Source of the DNA: Cupriavidus sp. P-10
GTDB lineage: Bacteria; Pseudomonadota; Gammaproteobacteria; Burkholderiales; Burkholderiaceae
Length of the DNA: 64,000 bases
NCBI RefSeq assembly: GCF_003402535.2
Contig: NZ_AP025170.1
Coordinates: 3,472,001 to 3,536,000 of the forward strand
Direction of reading: 5' to 3'
The notes under the pieces were generated by a model. It saw only the letters and a program-made list of their open reading frames with translations, ran no database searches and had not been told where the DNA came from. Each line of letters begins with the position of its first letter. The stretch's first letter is position 1. The position numbers and the translations under genes are program-made. This document shows positions 41,441 through 51,542 of this stretch, piece after piece.

Positions 41441-42280
41441 TCAGGGCAGACTCCGGCCCGGCGGCAGCGCAACGGGCGAGGAGACCGGCGAACTTACCGG
41501 GCTGGTAGTCACCTGGCTGGGCGTGCTGGCCGGCGCATCGACCGGTCCGCCCACGCCAGGCACCGACTGCACCGGCGCCGGCGTGCCGACGGTGCCATCC
41601 ATCGACGGGTTCTGCGCGGTCGAGGCCGAATCCAGGCGCGCGCGCTCGGTGTCGTTGACGTAGTCGAATGCCTTGACGACCTTGGTCACGCCGGAGGCGT
41701 TGCGCGCCACGTCGGTGGCGCGGTCGCCTTCCTGCTGGGTGACCACGCCGAGCAGGTAGACCACGCTCTTCTCGGTGGTGATCTTGATCGAGTTCGACGG
41801 CACGCCATCCGCGGTCATCAGCAGCGTCTTGACCTTGCTGGTCAGGTAAGCGTCCTGGCTCTGCGTCATGAAGCCGGGCGAACTGACCACTTCGAGCTCG
41901 TTGATCACCACGCGCGCATTCTGCAGGCCGCGCACGTACTGCTCGACCTGCTGCTTGACGCTGTCGTTGCTGGCCTCGCCGGTGAGCAGAACCTTGCGGT
42001 TGAACACGGTCACGTTGACGCGGGCCTGGCCGCTGTAGCGCGAGTTGATGGTGCTCTCGGCTTCCATTTGCAGGCCGCGGTCGACGGTCTGCGTGGCGGC
42101 CGGGCGGCGGTCGGTGGCCATGGTCACGCCGGTTCCGACGGCGCCGGCGATCACGGGGAAGCAGCCGGCCAGCTGAGTGGCGGAAACCAGCACCGCCGCC
42201 GCGGTCAGCGTGGCGCGAAGGATGCGGCCGGTGCCGGCGGCGCCGGTCCGGGGTTCAGGCGTAGTGGGCAGGTTCGTCAT
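41441..42280 (-). CDS. dolP: Outer-membrane lipoprotein with two BON domains (DolP/YraP type)
   Basis: The 279-residue protein has a lipobox (ATQLAGC) and two BON domains (about 70-135 and 140-215; VNVTVFNRKVLLTGEASN, IKITTEKSVVYLLGVVTQ). A Ser/Pro/Val-rich tail follows. DolP maintains outer-membrane integrity and assists the BAM complex. The order yraN-diaA-dolP beside rsmI is the same as in enterobacteria. The starting methionine lies well before the signal, with 14 extra residues. Confidence 0.9.
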   Translation of the reverse strand: MTNLPTTPEPRTGAAGTGRILRATLTAAAVLVSATQLAGCFPVIAGAVGTGVTMATDRRPAATQTVDRGLQMEAESTINSRYSGQARVNVTVFNRKVLLTGEASNDSVKQQVEQYVRGLQNARVVINELEVVSSPGFMTQSQDAYLTSKVKTLLMTADGVPSNSIKITTEKSVVYLLGVVTQQEGDRATDVARNASGVTKVVKAFDYVNDTERARLDSASTAQNPSMDGTVGTPAPVQSVPGVGGPVDAPASTPSQVTTSPVSSPVSSPVALPPGRSLP

Positions 42281-42343
42281 GCGGTCCTTGCTGTGGCTGG
42301 ATGTTGGAAATTGGGTCGGAAGTGAGGAAGCAGGCGAGCGCGC

Positions 42344-43380
<1,037 letters not shown>

Positions 43381-43395
43381 CGACGGAAGTTCTCA

Positions 43396-44304
43396 ATGAG
43401 TGACTGGATCTCGCTGGCGGCCGGCCAGTCGTACCCGGGCGGCACGCTGTATGTCGTGGCCACGCCCATCGGCAATGTCGCGGACCTGTCGCTGCGGGCG
43501 CTGCATGTGCTCGGCCTGGCCGACGCGGTGGCCTGCGAAGACACCCGCAATACCGCCCAACTGCTGTCGCGCGTGGGCCTGCAGCGGCCGCTGGTGGCCG
43601 TGCACGAGCACAACGAGCGCGAGGCGGCCGGCCGCATTGCCGCGCGGCTGGCCGCGGGCGAGCGTATCGCCTACGTCTCGGACGCCGGCACGCCGGGCAT
43701 TTCGGATCCGGGCGCCAGGCTGGTCGAGGCGGTGCGCGCCGCCGGCCACCCGGTGGTGCCCCTGCCCGGCCCCAGTGCCGCGGTGGCCGCGCTGTCGGTG
43801 GCGGGCGAAATGCTCGACGCCGGCGAAGGCCGCTTCACCTTCGTCGGCTTCCTGCCGAGCAAACCGAAGGCGCGCGGCGAGGCCATCGCGCGGCTCGCCG
43901 CGCTGGACCATGCCTGGGTCTGCTACGAGGCGCCGCACCGCATTGCCGACACGCTGGCCGCGCTTGCCGCCGGCCTGCCGGCCGAGCGCCGCCTGCTGGT
44001 CGGGCGCGAGCTGACCAAGCTGTTCGAGGACATCGCGGTGGTGACCGCAGCGCAGGCGCCGGCGTGGCTGGCGGCCGACCCCAACCGGGCCAAAGGGGAA
44101 TTCGTGCTGGTGGTGGAAGGCGCCGGTGGTGACGCGGCTGCGGACGGTGCGCCGGATGCCGAGGCGCAGCGCGTGCTGGGACTGTTGCTGGCGGAACTGC
44201 CGGCCAAGCGCGCCGCCAAGCTGGCGGCCGCGATTACCGGGGCCAGCACCGACGCGCTCTACCAGCTGGCGCTGGCGCAACGTTCCGGAAACAGCGGGGA
44301 CTGA
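43396..44304 (+). CDS. rsmI: 16S rRNA 2'-O-ribose C1402 methyltransferase RsmI
   Basis: The 302-residue protein has the tetrapyrrole-methylase fold typical of RsmI: GGTLYVVATPIGNVADLSLRAL, CEDTRNTAQLLSRVG, YVSDAGTPGISDPGARLV, VPLPGPSAAVAALS. It methylates C1402 of 16S rRNA in the decoding centre using SAM. It is divergent from yraN with only 15 bp between start codons, so the promoters must overlap the coding ends. LpoA, which lies here in enterobacteria, is missing. Confidence 0.95.
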   Translation: MSDWISLAAGQSYPGGTLYVVATPIGNVADLSLRALHVLGLADAVACEDTRNTAQLLSRVGLQRPLVAVHEHNEREAAGRIAARLAAGERIAYVSDAGTPGISDPGARLVEAVRAAGHPVVPLPGPSAAVAALSVAGEMLDAGEGRFTFVGFLPSKPKARGEAIARLAALDHAWVCYEAPHRIADTLAALAAGLPAERRLLVGRELTKLFEDIAVVTAAQAPAWLAADPNRAKGEFVLVVEGAGGDAAADGAPDAEAQRVLGLLLAELPAKRAAKLAAAITGASTDALYQLALAQRSGNSGD

Positions 44305-44392
44305 AGCCGCCCGGGCGACGGCGCCGGGGCGATGCGGGGAAAGTAACGGAGAGGTGTCAGCGCGCGGTGGCATGCATCGGGCGCTGCCGGCG

Positions 44393-45157
44393 TCAGTGGC
44401 GCTTGCGCTTGACGGTCTTGCCGCTGGCCTTGGCCTTGCGCGCCTTGGCGGGCGCCAGCGAGTTGGCCAGTTCGGGCACGGAGACATCGTCGTCGCCGCT
44501 GCCATCGCCGGCCTCGGTGCCGCTGGCATCGATCTGCGGGCCCAGCGCCGCGACTTCGGTGCGCGTCAGCCGGCGGATCTCGACGTTGGTGGCGCCGCGT
44601 TCGACGAAGCCAAGCCGGCGGGCGGCGCCCATGGACACGTCCAGCACACGGTTGCCGTGGTAAGGACCGCGGTCGTTGATGCGCAGCACCGCGACCTTGT
44701 TGTTGCGCAGGTTGCGCACCAGCACCCAGCTGTCGAGCGGCAGCGACGGATGGGCGGCGGTCATCGCGCGCATGTCGAAGCGCTCGCCATTGGCGGTCTT
44801 GCGGCCATGGAAGCCCTTGCCGTACCAGGAAGCGACGCCGCGCTGCTCGAAGGTGCCGATGTCCGCGCGCAGGCCGTCGAGCGAGCTGCCGCTGCGGCCT
44901 TCGTCCGGGTCGTAGCCGAACAGGTTCCAGCTGCCGCCTTCGGACGACGCACGGGCGCTCCTGTCCGCGTCGTTGCGGCCAGCCTTGCCGGCGTTCTTCG
45001 CGGCGCGCGTGGGCACCGCGTTCGACGTACCGGCAACGTCCGCATTGTCGCCCTCGGGGGGCGTGGCACAAGCGGCCAGCACCAGGGCGCATGCGCTGCA
45101 TGTCCCGAGCTTGGCCAGCCGTTGCCAGCGCTTGGTGAGGGCGGTGAAATTAAGCAT
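44393..45157 (-). CDS. rlpA: Septal-ring lytic transglycosylase-like lipoprotein RlpA
   Basis: The 254-residue lipoprotein has a lipobox (VLAAC) and the RlpA double-psi barrel (GVASWYGKGFHGRKTANGERFDM, TAAHPSLPLDSWVLVRNLRNNK, INDRGPYHGNRVLDVS). It lacks a C-terminal SPOR domain and ends in a Lys/Arg-rich tail (KARKAKASGKTVKRKRH). RlpA cuts naked glycan strands during daughter-cell separation. It is convergent with rsmI. Confidence 0.91.
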   Translation of the reverse strand: MLNFTALTKRWQRLAKLGTCSACALVLAACATPPEGDNADVAGTSNAVPTRAAKNAGKAGRNDADRSARASSEGGSWNLFGYDPDEGRSGSSLDGLRADIGTFEQRGVASWYGKGFHGRKTANGERFDMRAMTAAHPSLPLDSWVLVRNLRNNKVAVLRINDRGPYHGNRVLDVSMGAARRLGFVERGATNVEIRRLTRTEVAALGPQIDASGTEAGDGSGDDDVSVPELANSLAPAKARKAKASGKTVKRKRH

Positions 45158-45451
45158 GGGCGCGAGTCTAGCATTGACTATTGCTGACTATCTCTTTCAT
45201 TTTGTTACGAAATCTGTTCGATCTCGCACGAACGGGATCTATCTCGCCCGCGATCCACGGCGTGACAAGGGATTGCGGGCGATTGGGCGATTTTGTAACT
45301 GAGTGGTCATTACGTCTCATTCAGTCATGCGCCGCAACAATTTAGCCCCTGGCGCTACAATGCAAAGCATGAATGCCGGCCAGTTTTTCGACACTGTCGC
45401 GGCGCGTGCGGCGCGAGTTGTACATGCCGCATGGATCACAAAAAATCACCG
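45158..45451. other. Divergent rlpA / MBL-hydrolase intergenic region
   Basis: The 294-bp gap is AT-richer than its surroundings. A good -10 word TACAAT lies at 45356-45361, with no strong -35, suitable for the MBL gene about 90 bp downstream. A TTGACT word at 45174-45179 has no matching -10. No operator was recognised. Confidence 0.35.
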
Positions 45452-46102
45452 ATGAAAGTCCTCCTTATTCCGGTCACCCCCTTCCAGCAAAACTGTTCGC
45501 TGCTGATCGACGAAAGCACCGGCACCGCAGCCGTCTGCGACCCCGGCGGCGACCTCGAGCGCATCCGCGAAGCGCTCCGGGAGCAAGGGGTCACGCTGCA
45601 GAAAATCTTCCTGACGCACGGTCATGTCGACCACTGCGCCGGTGCCGCGGCGCTGGCGCGCGAATTCGGCATCCCCATCGAAGGGCCGCAGCAGGACGAG
45701 CGTTTCTGGATCGAGCAGCTGCCCGACCAGACGCGGCGCTTCGGTTTCGGCCATGCGGAAAGCTTCGAACCCGACCGCTGGCTGGAAAACGGCGACACCG
45801 TGCAGTTCGGCAATGAAACGCTAGAGGTCTACCACTGCCCTGGCCACACGCCCGGCCACGTGGTGTTCTTCTCGCGCGCCAACAAGCTGGCGGTGGTGGG
45901 CGACGTGCTGTTCGCCGGCTCGATCGGCCGCACCGATTTCCCGCGCGGGAACCACGCCGACCTGATCCGCTCGATCCGCACGCGGCTATGGCCGCTGGGC
46001 GAGGACGTGACCTTCATTCCCGGCCACGGCCCGGTTTCAACCTTCGGCGAGGAGCGCCGCAACAACCCCTACGTGGCCGACCACCTGATCGACGTGGGCT
46101 GA
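45452..46102 (+). CDS. Metallo-beta-lactamase-fold hydrolase (glyoxalase II-like, YcbL type)
   Basis: From ATG 45452 ([15 protein letters not shown]) this is 216 residues; seven more residues are possible from 45431. The metal motifs are [11 protein letters not shown] (HxHxDH), [24 protein letters not shown] and IPGHGP. It is shorter than glyoxalase II and lacks its helical C-terminal domain, like E. coli YcbL. It probably hydrolyses a thioester such as S-lactoylglutathione. The exonuclease gene follows after 4 bp. Confidence 0.9.
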   Translation: MKVLLIPVTPFQQNCSLLIDESTGTAAVCDPGGDLERIREALREQGVTLQKIFLTHGHVDHCAGAAALAREFGIPIEGPQQDERFWIEQLPDQTRRFGFGHAESFEPDRWLENGDTVQFGNETLEVYHCPGHTPGHVVFFSRANKLAVVGDVLFAGSIGRTDFPRGNHADLIRSIRTRLWPLGEDVTFIPGHGPVSTFGEERRNNPYVADHLIDVG

Positions 46103-46106
46103 CGCC

Positions 46107-46763
46107 ATGGCCAAGCGACAGCTGCCCGACGCCCGGCCGGAAATCTACGTCAGCACCGACGTCGAGGCCGACGGCCCCATTCCGGGCCCGCACTCGATGC
46201 TGTCGTTCGCTTCGGCGGCCATGCTGGCGGACAAGACGGTGATCGGCACGTTTTCGGCGAACCTGGAGACGCTGCCCGGCGCGGCGGGGCATCCGGTGCA
46301 GATGCAGTGGTGGCAGACCCAGCCCGAGGCCTGGAGCGCCTGCCGGCGCGACCTGCAGCGCCCGGAGGACGTGATGGTGCGCTACGTGGAGTGGGTCGAG
46401 AGCCTGCCCGGCAAGCCGGTCTTCGTGGCCTTCCCGGCCGGCTTCGATTTCACCTGGATGTTCTGGTACATGATGCGCTTCGCCGGGCGCTCGCCCTTCG
46501 GCTGGGCCGCGCTGGACATCAAGACGCTGGGCTTTGCGCTGACAGGCCGGCCTTACCGCAAGACCGTGAAAGCGGCATTCCCGAAGGAATGGCTGGATCC
46601 GCTGCCCCACACCCATGTGGCGCTGGACGATGCGCTGGAACAGGGTGCGCTGTTCTGCAACATGCTGGCAACGCTGCGCGCGCAGGAAGCGTCGCTGGCG
46701 AGCCTGGCGCCGGCCGTGGCCGATGGCGCGAGCGAGTCCTCACAGCCTGATCCAAAGCCCTGA
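46107..46763 (+). CDS. 3'-5' exonuclease-like protein (RNase H fold, DEDDh type)
   Basis: The 218-residue protein has the acidic pair in STDVEADGP (D18, E20), a middle region [15 protein letters not shown] with Asp, and the end motif [14 protein letters not shown] with His and Asp. That is the order of the DEDDh exonuclease active site. The substrate is not clear; it resembles small DnaQ-like exonucleases of unknown role. It is in one operon with the MBL gene (4-bp gap). The last 25 residues are Ser/Pro-rich. Confidence 0.8.
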   Translation: MAKRQLPDARPEIYVSTDVEADGPIPGPHSMLSFASAAMLADKTVIGTFSANLETLPGAAGHPVQMQWWQTQPEAWSACRRDLQRPEDVMVRYVEWVESLPGKPVFVAFPAGFDFTWMFWYMMRFAGRSPFGWAALDIKTLGFALTGRPYRKTVKAAFPKEWLDPLPHTHVALDDALEQGALFCNMLATLRAQEASLASLAPAVADGASESSQPDPKP

Positions 46764-46971
46764 CGCGTTGCCGCAGCGCGGCATGTGCTGCGGCACGCCC
46801 CTTGCAGGCCGCGCTCTCGCATCTGCCGCCAACCCGCCTATAGTAGAAGTGGATGTGGCGCACCGGGCGAAACGAGCCAACCGACTATTCGGCGCAATTG
46901 CGCAACCCGCCATCATCCGCCTGACCGATGTTGCCCGGAGCCGCGCGGCGCCTGCCGAGGAGGTGTCGATC

Positions 46972-47205
46972 ATGCGTTTTCCTACCGACCTGCACTTGAG
47001 AGACCTGGCCGGCCGGATTCACTGGCCGCATGGGTCGCACCCGAAGGGCGCCACGCCCATCACCCATCACCACACCTCGGATGAAGACGCCGAAGTCGCC
47101 AAGGCCACGCTGTACGTCAGTACGGTGACACTGGTGGTACTGCTGGTCGTGCTCGCGGCCATCGCTTTCGGTCAGGAGGCCATGCACTGGCTGGGTGTTC
47201 ATTAG
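46972..47205 (+). CDS. Small histidine-rich single-pass membrane protein
   Basis: The start ATG 46972 has an excellent ribosome site (GAGGAGGTG). The 77-residue product starts MRFPTDLHLRDLAGRIHWPHGS, has THHHTSDEDAE, and one membrane helix YVSTVTLVVLLVVLAAIAF. It ends HWLGVH. Six or more His in the soluble part may bind metal. I do not recognise the family. A TATAGT word lies at 46839-46844, and a strong terminator follows the gene. Confidence 0.75.
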   Translation: MRFPTDLHLRDLAGRIHWPHGSHPKGATPITHHHTSDEDAEVAKATLYVSTVTLVVLLVVLAAIAFGQEAMHWLGVH

Positions 47206-47240
47206 ACGACCCGCCTGAAGCTGTTTGTCTCGCAGACCGG

Positions 47241-47274
47241 CCGGCCCCCACAGCTCGTGGGGGCCGGTTTTATT
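47241..47274 (+). terminator. Intrinsic terminator after the small membrane protein gene
   Basis: Arms CCGGCCCCCAC and GTGGGGGCCGG close a 5-nt loop and are followed by TTTTATT. It ends the + strand gene at 47205. Confidence 0.93.
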
Positions 47275-47286
47275 CCGGCGGCCGGT

Positions 47287-47646
47287 TCAGGCCAGCAGCG
47301 GCACTACGTTTTCGGGCGGGCGGCCGATGGCGGCGCGGCGGTTGCGCACGACCACCGGGCGCTGCAGCAGGATCGGGTTATCGGCCACGGCGGCCAGCAG
47401 CTCGGCATCGGTCAGGCCGGGATCGGCCAGGCCGAGTTCGGCGTAAGGCGCCTCGTTGTCGCGGATCATCTCGCGCACCGGCACGCCCAGCATGGTGTTG
47501 AGCTGTCGCAGCGCCGGCACGGACGGCGGGTTCTTCAGGTACTCCACGATTTCCACCGGCTCACCCAGGCGCCCGGCGGCTTCTTCGACCATGGCAAGCG
47601 TTTCGCGCGACTTGGAGCAGCGGGGGTTGTGGTAGATCGTGATCAT
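47287..47646 (-). CDS. ArsC-family (glutaredoxin-coupled) arsenate reductase-like protein
   Basis: From ATG 47646, after AAAGGACACC, this is 119 residues: MITIYHNPRCSKSRETL, with the catalytic Cys at position 10, then EYLKNPPSVPALRQL, and IGRPPENVVPLL. This matches ArsC/YfgD proteins that reduce arsenate with glutathione and glutaredoxin. The chromosomal location away from ars genes suggests YfgD-like use rather than a dedicated resistance operon. The frame is open upstream, but the start is clear. Confidence 0.88.
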   Translation of the reverse strand: MITIYHNPRCSKSRETLAMVEEAAGRLGEPVEIVEYLKNPPSVPALRQLNTMLGVPVREMIRDNEAPYAELGLADPGLTDAELLAAVADNPILLQRPVVVRNRRAAIGRPPENVVPLLA

Positions 47647-47827
47647 GGCAGGTGTCCTTTCTTGTTGATGGGCGCCCCACGCTTGGGCGGTGGCACTAAT
47701 GCGGTGCAAATCCAACGGCACTATATACAACACAACGGGCTGCGCGCAGGTACAAAGCCACAAGTGTCGGGCACGCATCCTGCGTTGCCCCAAGTCCATG
47801 CATCCGGCCACAGGCCTTGCTTCCGCA

Positions 47828-48403
47828 ATGACAACCGCTACCGCCACCAAACGTCCTGTCCCCGCCCGCAAGCCGTTCACGCTGCGCGACGCCACCGCCG
47901 CCGACGTGCCGGCCATCCACGCCATCTACGCGCACCATGTCCTGCACGGCCGCGCTTCATTCGAGGAAGTGCCGCCGACCGTCGACGACATGCGCCTGCG
48001 CTTCGCCGAGGTGCACCGCAAGAACCTGCCCTACCTGGTCGCGGAGCGCGATGGCGAGGTGCTGGGCTACGCCTATGCGTCGGCCTACCGCACCCGCAGC
48101 GCCTACCGCTTCGCTATCGAGGATTCGATCTATATCGACCACCGCTGCGTGGGCGAGGGATTGGGACAGGCGCTGCTGTCAGCGCTGATCGCGCGCTGCG
48201 AGACCGGGCCGTGGCGCCAGATGGTCGCGGTGGTCGCCTGCACCGCCAGTGGCGAAGGTGCTGGCTCGGTGGCGGTGCATGAGCGGCTGGGGTTTCAAAC
48301 CGTGGGCCGGCTGGAAGCGGTCGGCTATAAGCATGGGCAGTGGATCGATACGGTGTTGATGCAGCGGATGCTGGGGACGGGGGCGAAGACGCTGCCGGAG
48401 TAG
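47828..48403 (+). CDS. GNAT-family acetyltransferase (phosphinothricin/methionine sulfone type)
   Basis: From ATG 47828 (MTTATATKRPVPARK) this is 191 residues; ATG 47798 is an alternative. Features are FTLRDATAADVPAIHAIYAHHVLHG, ASFEEVPPT, IDHRCVGEGLGQALLSALIARCE (acetyl-CoA loop; the usual R/Q-x-x-G-x-G/A is VGEGLG) and VHERLGFQTVGRLEAVGYKHGQW. This matches the Pat/YncA family, which acetylates toxic amino acids such as phosphinothricin or methionine sulfoximine. Confidence 0.88.
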   Translation: MTTATATKRPVPARKPFTLRDATAADVPAIHAIYAHHVLHGRASFEEVPPTVDDMRLRFAEVHRKNLPYLVAERDGEVLGYAYASAYRTRSAYRFAIEDSIYIDHRCVGEGLGQALLSALIARCETGPWRQMVAVVACTASGEGAGSVAVHERLGFQTVGRLEAVGYKHGQWIDTVLMQRMLGTGAKTLPE

Positions 48404-48468
48404 GCGGAAGCGGCACACATCGCGACAACTGGCCGCCATCCTCTGGTAGCTCTCGCTGAAGAAACAAA

Positions 48469-48498
48469 AAAACGCCACGGCAATGCCCGTGGCGTTTT
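48469..48498. terminator. Bidirectional intrinsic terminator
   Basis: Perfect 12-bp arms AAAACGCCACGG/CCGTGGCGTTTT close a 6-nt loop. T-runs follow on both strands, so it ends the acetyltransferase gene (+) and the M20 peptidase gene (-). Confidence 0.92.
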
Positions 48499-48546
48499 CA
48501 TGCTGCAAGCGAGCAATGCCGATGACAGTCGTCCGGAACGACTCGC

Positions 48547-49815
48547 TTACTTCATCAGGTCCGACAACGCCAGCGCCACCACCTTGGTCGCACGGTTCAG
48601 GTCGTTCAGGCGCAGGTTCTCGTCCGAGTTGTGGCCACGTGCTTCCATCAGCGTGCGCGGGCCGGCACCGTACAGCACCGTCGGAATGCCGCGCTTGGTG
48701 TAGTGGCGGGCATCGGTGTAGAGCGGCACGCCCTGCACCGGGATTTCCACGCCGAACACCGACTCGGCACGGCTCTTCAGGGCACCAATCAGCTTCTCGA
48801 CGCCCGGCAGTTCCGACAGCGGCTCGGCCAGGATGATGCGCTCGACCTTCACTTCGATGCCCGGGCGGTCCTTGGCGGCCTTCTCGACCACGGCGCGGAT
48901 TTCGCCTTCGGCGTCGAAGCCGATTTCCTCGGGGATCATGCGGCGGTCAACGCGGAAGGTCACCAGGTCAGGCACCACGTTGGTGTTGATGCCGCCCTTG
49001 ATCAGGCCGACGTTCAGCGTGGCGGTGTCGATGCCAGGCACCTTCGACTTGCGCGTGGCCAGCTCGGCACGCAGGCCGTAGATGGCTTGCAGGATATGGG
49101 TGGCGGCTTCAATCGCGTCGACGCCGGTGTGCGGCATGGCGGCGTGGCCTTGCTTGCCCTTGACCGTCACTTCGACGTGCAGGCAGCCGTTGTGCGACGA
49201 GGTGATGCCGTACGAGAAGCCGGCCGAGATGGCGTAGTCGGCCTTGCTCAGGTTGTTGTCGAGCAGGAACTTGGGACCGATGTCGCCGCCGGTTTCCTCG
49301 TCATAGGTGAACTGCAGTTCGACCGCGCCGTTGATCGTGGCGCCCTGCTTTTCGGCTTCCATCAGCGCCAGCACGGCGTAGGTGTAGGTGGCGAAGTCCG
49401 ACTTGGACACCGCCACGCCGCGGCCGTACATGACCGGGCCGTGCTCGCTGTCGGCAATCTCGCCGCCGTACGGATCCTTGGTCCAGCCCAGGCCCGGGGG
49501 CACCACGTCGCCGTGGGCGTTCATGGCGATGGTCGGGCCGCCCGTGCCGAACTGCTTGCGCACGATCAGGTTGGTGGCGCTGATCATGCCGGCTGCCTTC
49601 ACCTGCGCGTCGGGGACCTTGTGCGCCTCCACGGCAAAGCCCAGACCCTCCAGCAGTTCCCTGGCGCGCTTGCCGTGGGCATCGCAATCGCCTGCCGGGT
49701 TGTCCGAGGGCACCTTGACCAGCTCGGCCAGGAAGGCTTCCTGCTGCGGGCGGTGCTGGTCGATGAACTGCGTCAGCGTGGTTTCGGTGGGGTTCATATT
49801 GTCTCGTGCGGTCAT
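48547..49815 (-). CDS. M20-family metallopeptidase / deacylase
   Basis: The 422-residue protein starts MTARDNMNPTETTLTQFIDQ (ATG 49800 is an alternative). It has the di-zinc residues of the M20 fold: MNAHGDVVPPGLGW, DEETGGDIG, a dimerisation domain (KGKQGHAAMPHTGVDAIEAA) and a C-terminal RGHNSDENLRL. This resembles ArgE/DapE-type deacylases but cannot be assigned a substrate. It lies 53 bp downstream of an allantoate-hydrolase-like gene on the same strand, so the two probably act in one pathway. Confidence 0.88.
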   Translation of the reverse strand: MTARDNMNPTETTLTQFIDQHRPQQEAFLAELVKVPSDNPAGDCDAHGKRARELLEGLGFAVEAHKVPDAQVKAAGMISATNLIVRKQFGTGGPTIAMNAHGDVVPPGLGWTKDPYGGEIADSEHGPVMYGRGVAVSKSDFATYTYAVLALMEAEKQGATINGAVELQFTYDEETGGDIGPKFLLDNNLSKADYAISAGFSYGITSSHNGCLHVEVTVKGKQGHAAMPHTGVDAIEAATHILQAIYGLRAELATRKSKVPGIDTATLNVGLIKGGINTNVVPDLVTFRVDRRMIPEEIGFDAEGEIRAVVEKAAKDRPGIEVKVERIILAEPLSELPGVEKLIGALKSRAESVFGVEIPVQGVPLYTDARHYTKRGIPTVLYGAGPRTLMEARGHNSDENLRLNDLNRATKVVALALSDLMK

Positions 49816-49868
49816 GACTTGTTCTCGTAACTTCTCAGGAGGGTTCGGGTGGGCTTGCGGGCGCTGGC

Positions 49869-51149
49869 TTACTGCTGCAGCCGGAAGTGCTCGACGAAAT
49901 CGCTGAACACGCGCGCGGACAGTGCTGCGTCCTCGGCGGTCATGGTTTCGGTGGGATGGTGGCTGATGCCGCCGTTGCCGCAGCGCACGAACAGCATGGC
50001 GACATCGGCGATGGCGGCAATGGCCATGGAGTCATGGCCGGCACCGGACGGCAGATGGCGCACGGGCACGCCCTGGCGGGCGATGGCGGCGGCCCATTGC
50101 TCTTGCAGCCACGGGGCGCAAGGCACGCTGTTCGCCTCGTGGGTCTTGCGCACTTGCACGCGCACGTTGCGGCGCGCGCACACGCGTTCGATCTCGGCCA
50201 GCACGTCGTTGACGGCGGCCTCGCGCTCGGCGTCGATGCCCGAGCGAATGTCGATGGAAAACACCGCGTGGCCCGGCACCACGTTGGTGGCGCCATTCGG
50301 CACGTTGAACTGGCCGACGGTGCCGACCAGGCCCGGCTTGCCGCCGCAGCGCTTTTCAATGTACAGGCCGATTTCGGCACCGGCCATGGCGGCATCGCGG
50401 CGCATGTCCATCGGCACCGTGCCGGCGTGGCCAGCCAGGCCTTCCAGTTCGACGATAAAGCGCGTGGCGCCAGAGATCGCGGTGACCACGCCGACCGGCA
50501 GGCCCTCGTTCAGCAGCACCGGACCCTGCTCGATATGCACCTCGATGAAAGCGGCAACCTTGCTGCGGTCATGCTTGGCGGCAGGCAGGTCGGCGGCGTC
50601 GAAGCCAGCCTCGCGCATCACTTCGCGCATGGTCTTGCCGCTGTCGTCGACATTGTCCAGCACCTTGTTGTCGAAGGTACCGGCAATGGCGCGGCTGCCC
50701 AGCAGCGTTGCCTTGAAGCGCACGCCCTCTTCCTCGGCAAAGCCGACTACTTCGAGCGCGAACGGGAAGCGCTTGCCCTGGCGGTTCCACTCGGCCACAC
50801 AGGCAATCGGCAGGATCACGCCCAGGTTGCCGTCATAGCGGCCGCCGTCGCGCACGGTGTCGAAGTGCGAGCCGGTCAGCAGCGCCGGCGCGTCCGGCGT
50901 GGTGCCCTCATAGCGGCCGATCACGTTGCCGGCGGCATCGCGCCGCACCGTCATGCCGGCTTGCTGCATCCATTCGGTCAGCTGCGCGGCGGCGCCGTGG
51001 TGGGCCTCGGTCAGGTAGGTGCGGGTGAGCATGCCGGGCTGCTCGGTGTGGACGGCCAGGGTATCGGCCCAGGCCATGATGCGCGTGCCTACCTCTGCGG
51101 CTGCCGGCGCGGTTGTCGGCATGCTGGCCGACGACGGATTTGCTGCCAT
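49869..51149 (-). CDS. Zn-dependent amidohydrolase of the N-carbamoyl-amino-acid/allantoate hydrolase type
   Basis: The 426-residue protein has the M20-type motifs LLTGSHFDTVRDGGRYDGNLG, FAEEEGVRF (catalytic Glu), EVHIEQGPVL and PSGAGHDSMAIA. These are signatures of AllC/HyuC enzymes that hydrolyse carbamoyl groups of allantoate, ureidoglycolate or N-carbamoyl-L-amino acids. Which one is not clear: no allantoinase or hydantoinase is in the window. It is divergent from dctA, 393 bp apart. Confidence 0.87.
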   Translation of the reverse strand: MAANPSSASMPTTAPAAAEVGTRIMAWADTLAVHTEQPGMLTRTYLTEAHHGAAAQLTEWMQQAGMTVRRDAAGNVIGRYEGTTPDAPALLTGSHFDTVRDGGRYDGNLGVILPIACVAEWNRQGKRFPFALEVVGFAEEEGVRFKATLLGSRAIAGTFDNKVLDNVDDSGKTMREVMREAGFDAADLPAAKHDRSKVAAFIEVHIEQGPVLLNEGLPVGVVTAISGATRFIVELEGLAGHAGTVPMDMRRDAAMAGAEIGLYIEKRCGGKPGLVGTVGQFNVPNGATNVVPGHAVFSIDIRSGIDAEREAAVNDVLAEIERVCARRNVRVQVRKTHEANSVPCAPWLQEQWAAAIARQGVPVRHLPSGAGHDSMAIAAIADVAMLFVRCGNGGISHHPTETMTAEDAALSARVFSDFVEHFRLQQ

Positions 51150-51542
51150 GCGTGTCTCCTGCTGGATGTACTTGAAAGCCGCGGCGGCGTGGCTGGCGGG
51201 GTGCCAGTGCGGGCGGGACGCCCAGGCCGAAGCTCTATTCTGTGCGATTCATGGTAGCACAGTGAATTCAAAAATTGCATACAAAAATGATATGCACTAT
51301 ATTCGGTTCCACGTTCAGACAATCCGCTGCGGACAATCCGGTCCGGACAACGGATTGCGTGGATTCCGCCCCAACAGGGGGGCTGTCCGCGCGGTGGCGC
51401 GCTCCCGACCCGGAGCCCCGCCCGAGACGTAAGGCCGGCAGCCCACCCAGCCGTCAGAGCAGTACGGGGCCGCCGGTGATTCCTGGATCGAAATGGGCCA
51501 GCCAGCGCACATGCACAGGACCGGCCCGGCACGGAGACAACC
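51150..51542. other. Divergent control region between amidohydrolase operon and dctA
   Basis: The 393-bp gap contains one strong sigma-70-like promoter (see 51275-51303) reading toward dctA, about 240 bp upstream of its start. The remainder is GC-rich with no gene; no second promoter toward the amidohydrolases stood out. Confidence 0.5.
51275..51303 (+). promoter_or_regulatory. Promoter with overlapping dyad operator upstream of dctA
   Basis: TTGCAT (51275-51280), a 17-bp spacer and TATATT (51298-51303) form a good sigma-70-type promoter. An inverted repeat TGCATA-N9-TATGCA (51276-51281, 51291-51296) fills it, and TTGCATACAA resembles GntR/FCD-family sites (TTGTATACAA type). The GntR gene at 52997 is the natural candidate repressor. 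Confidence 0.7.
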
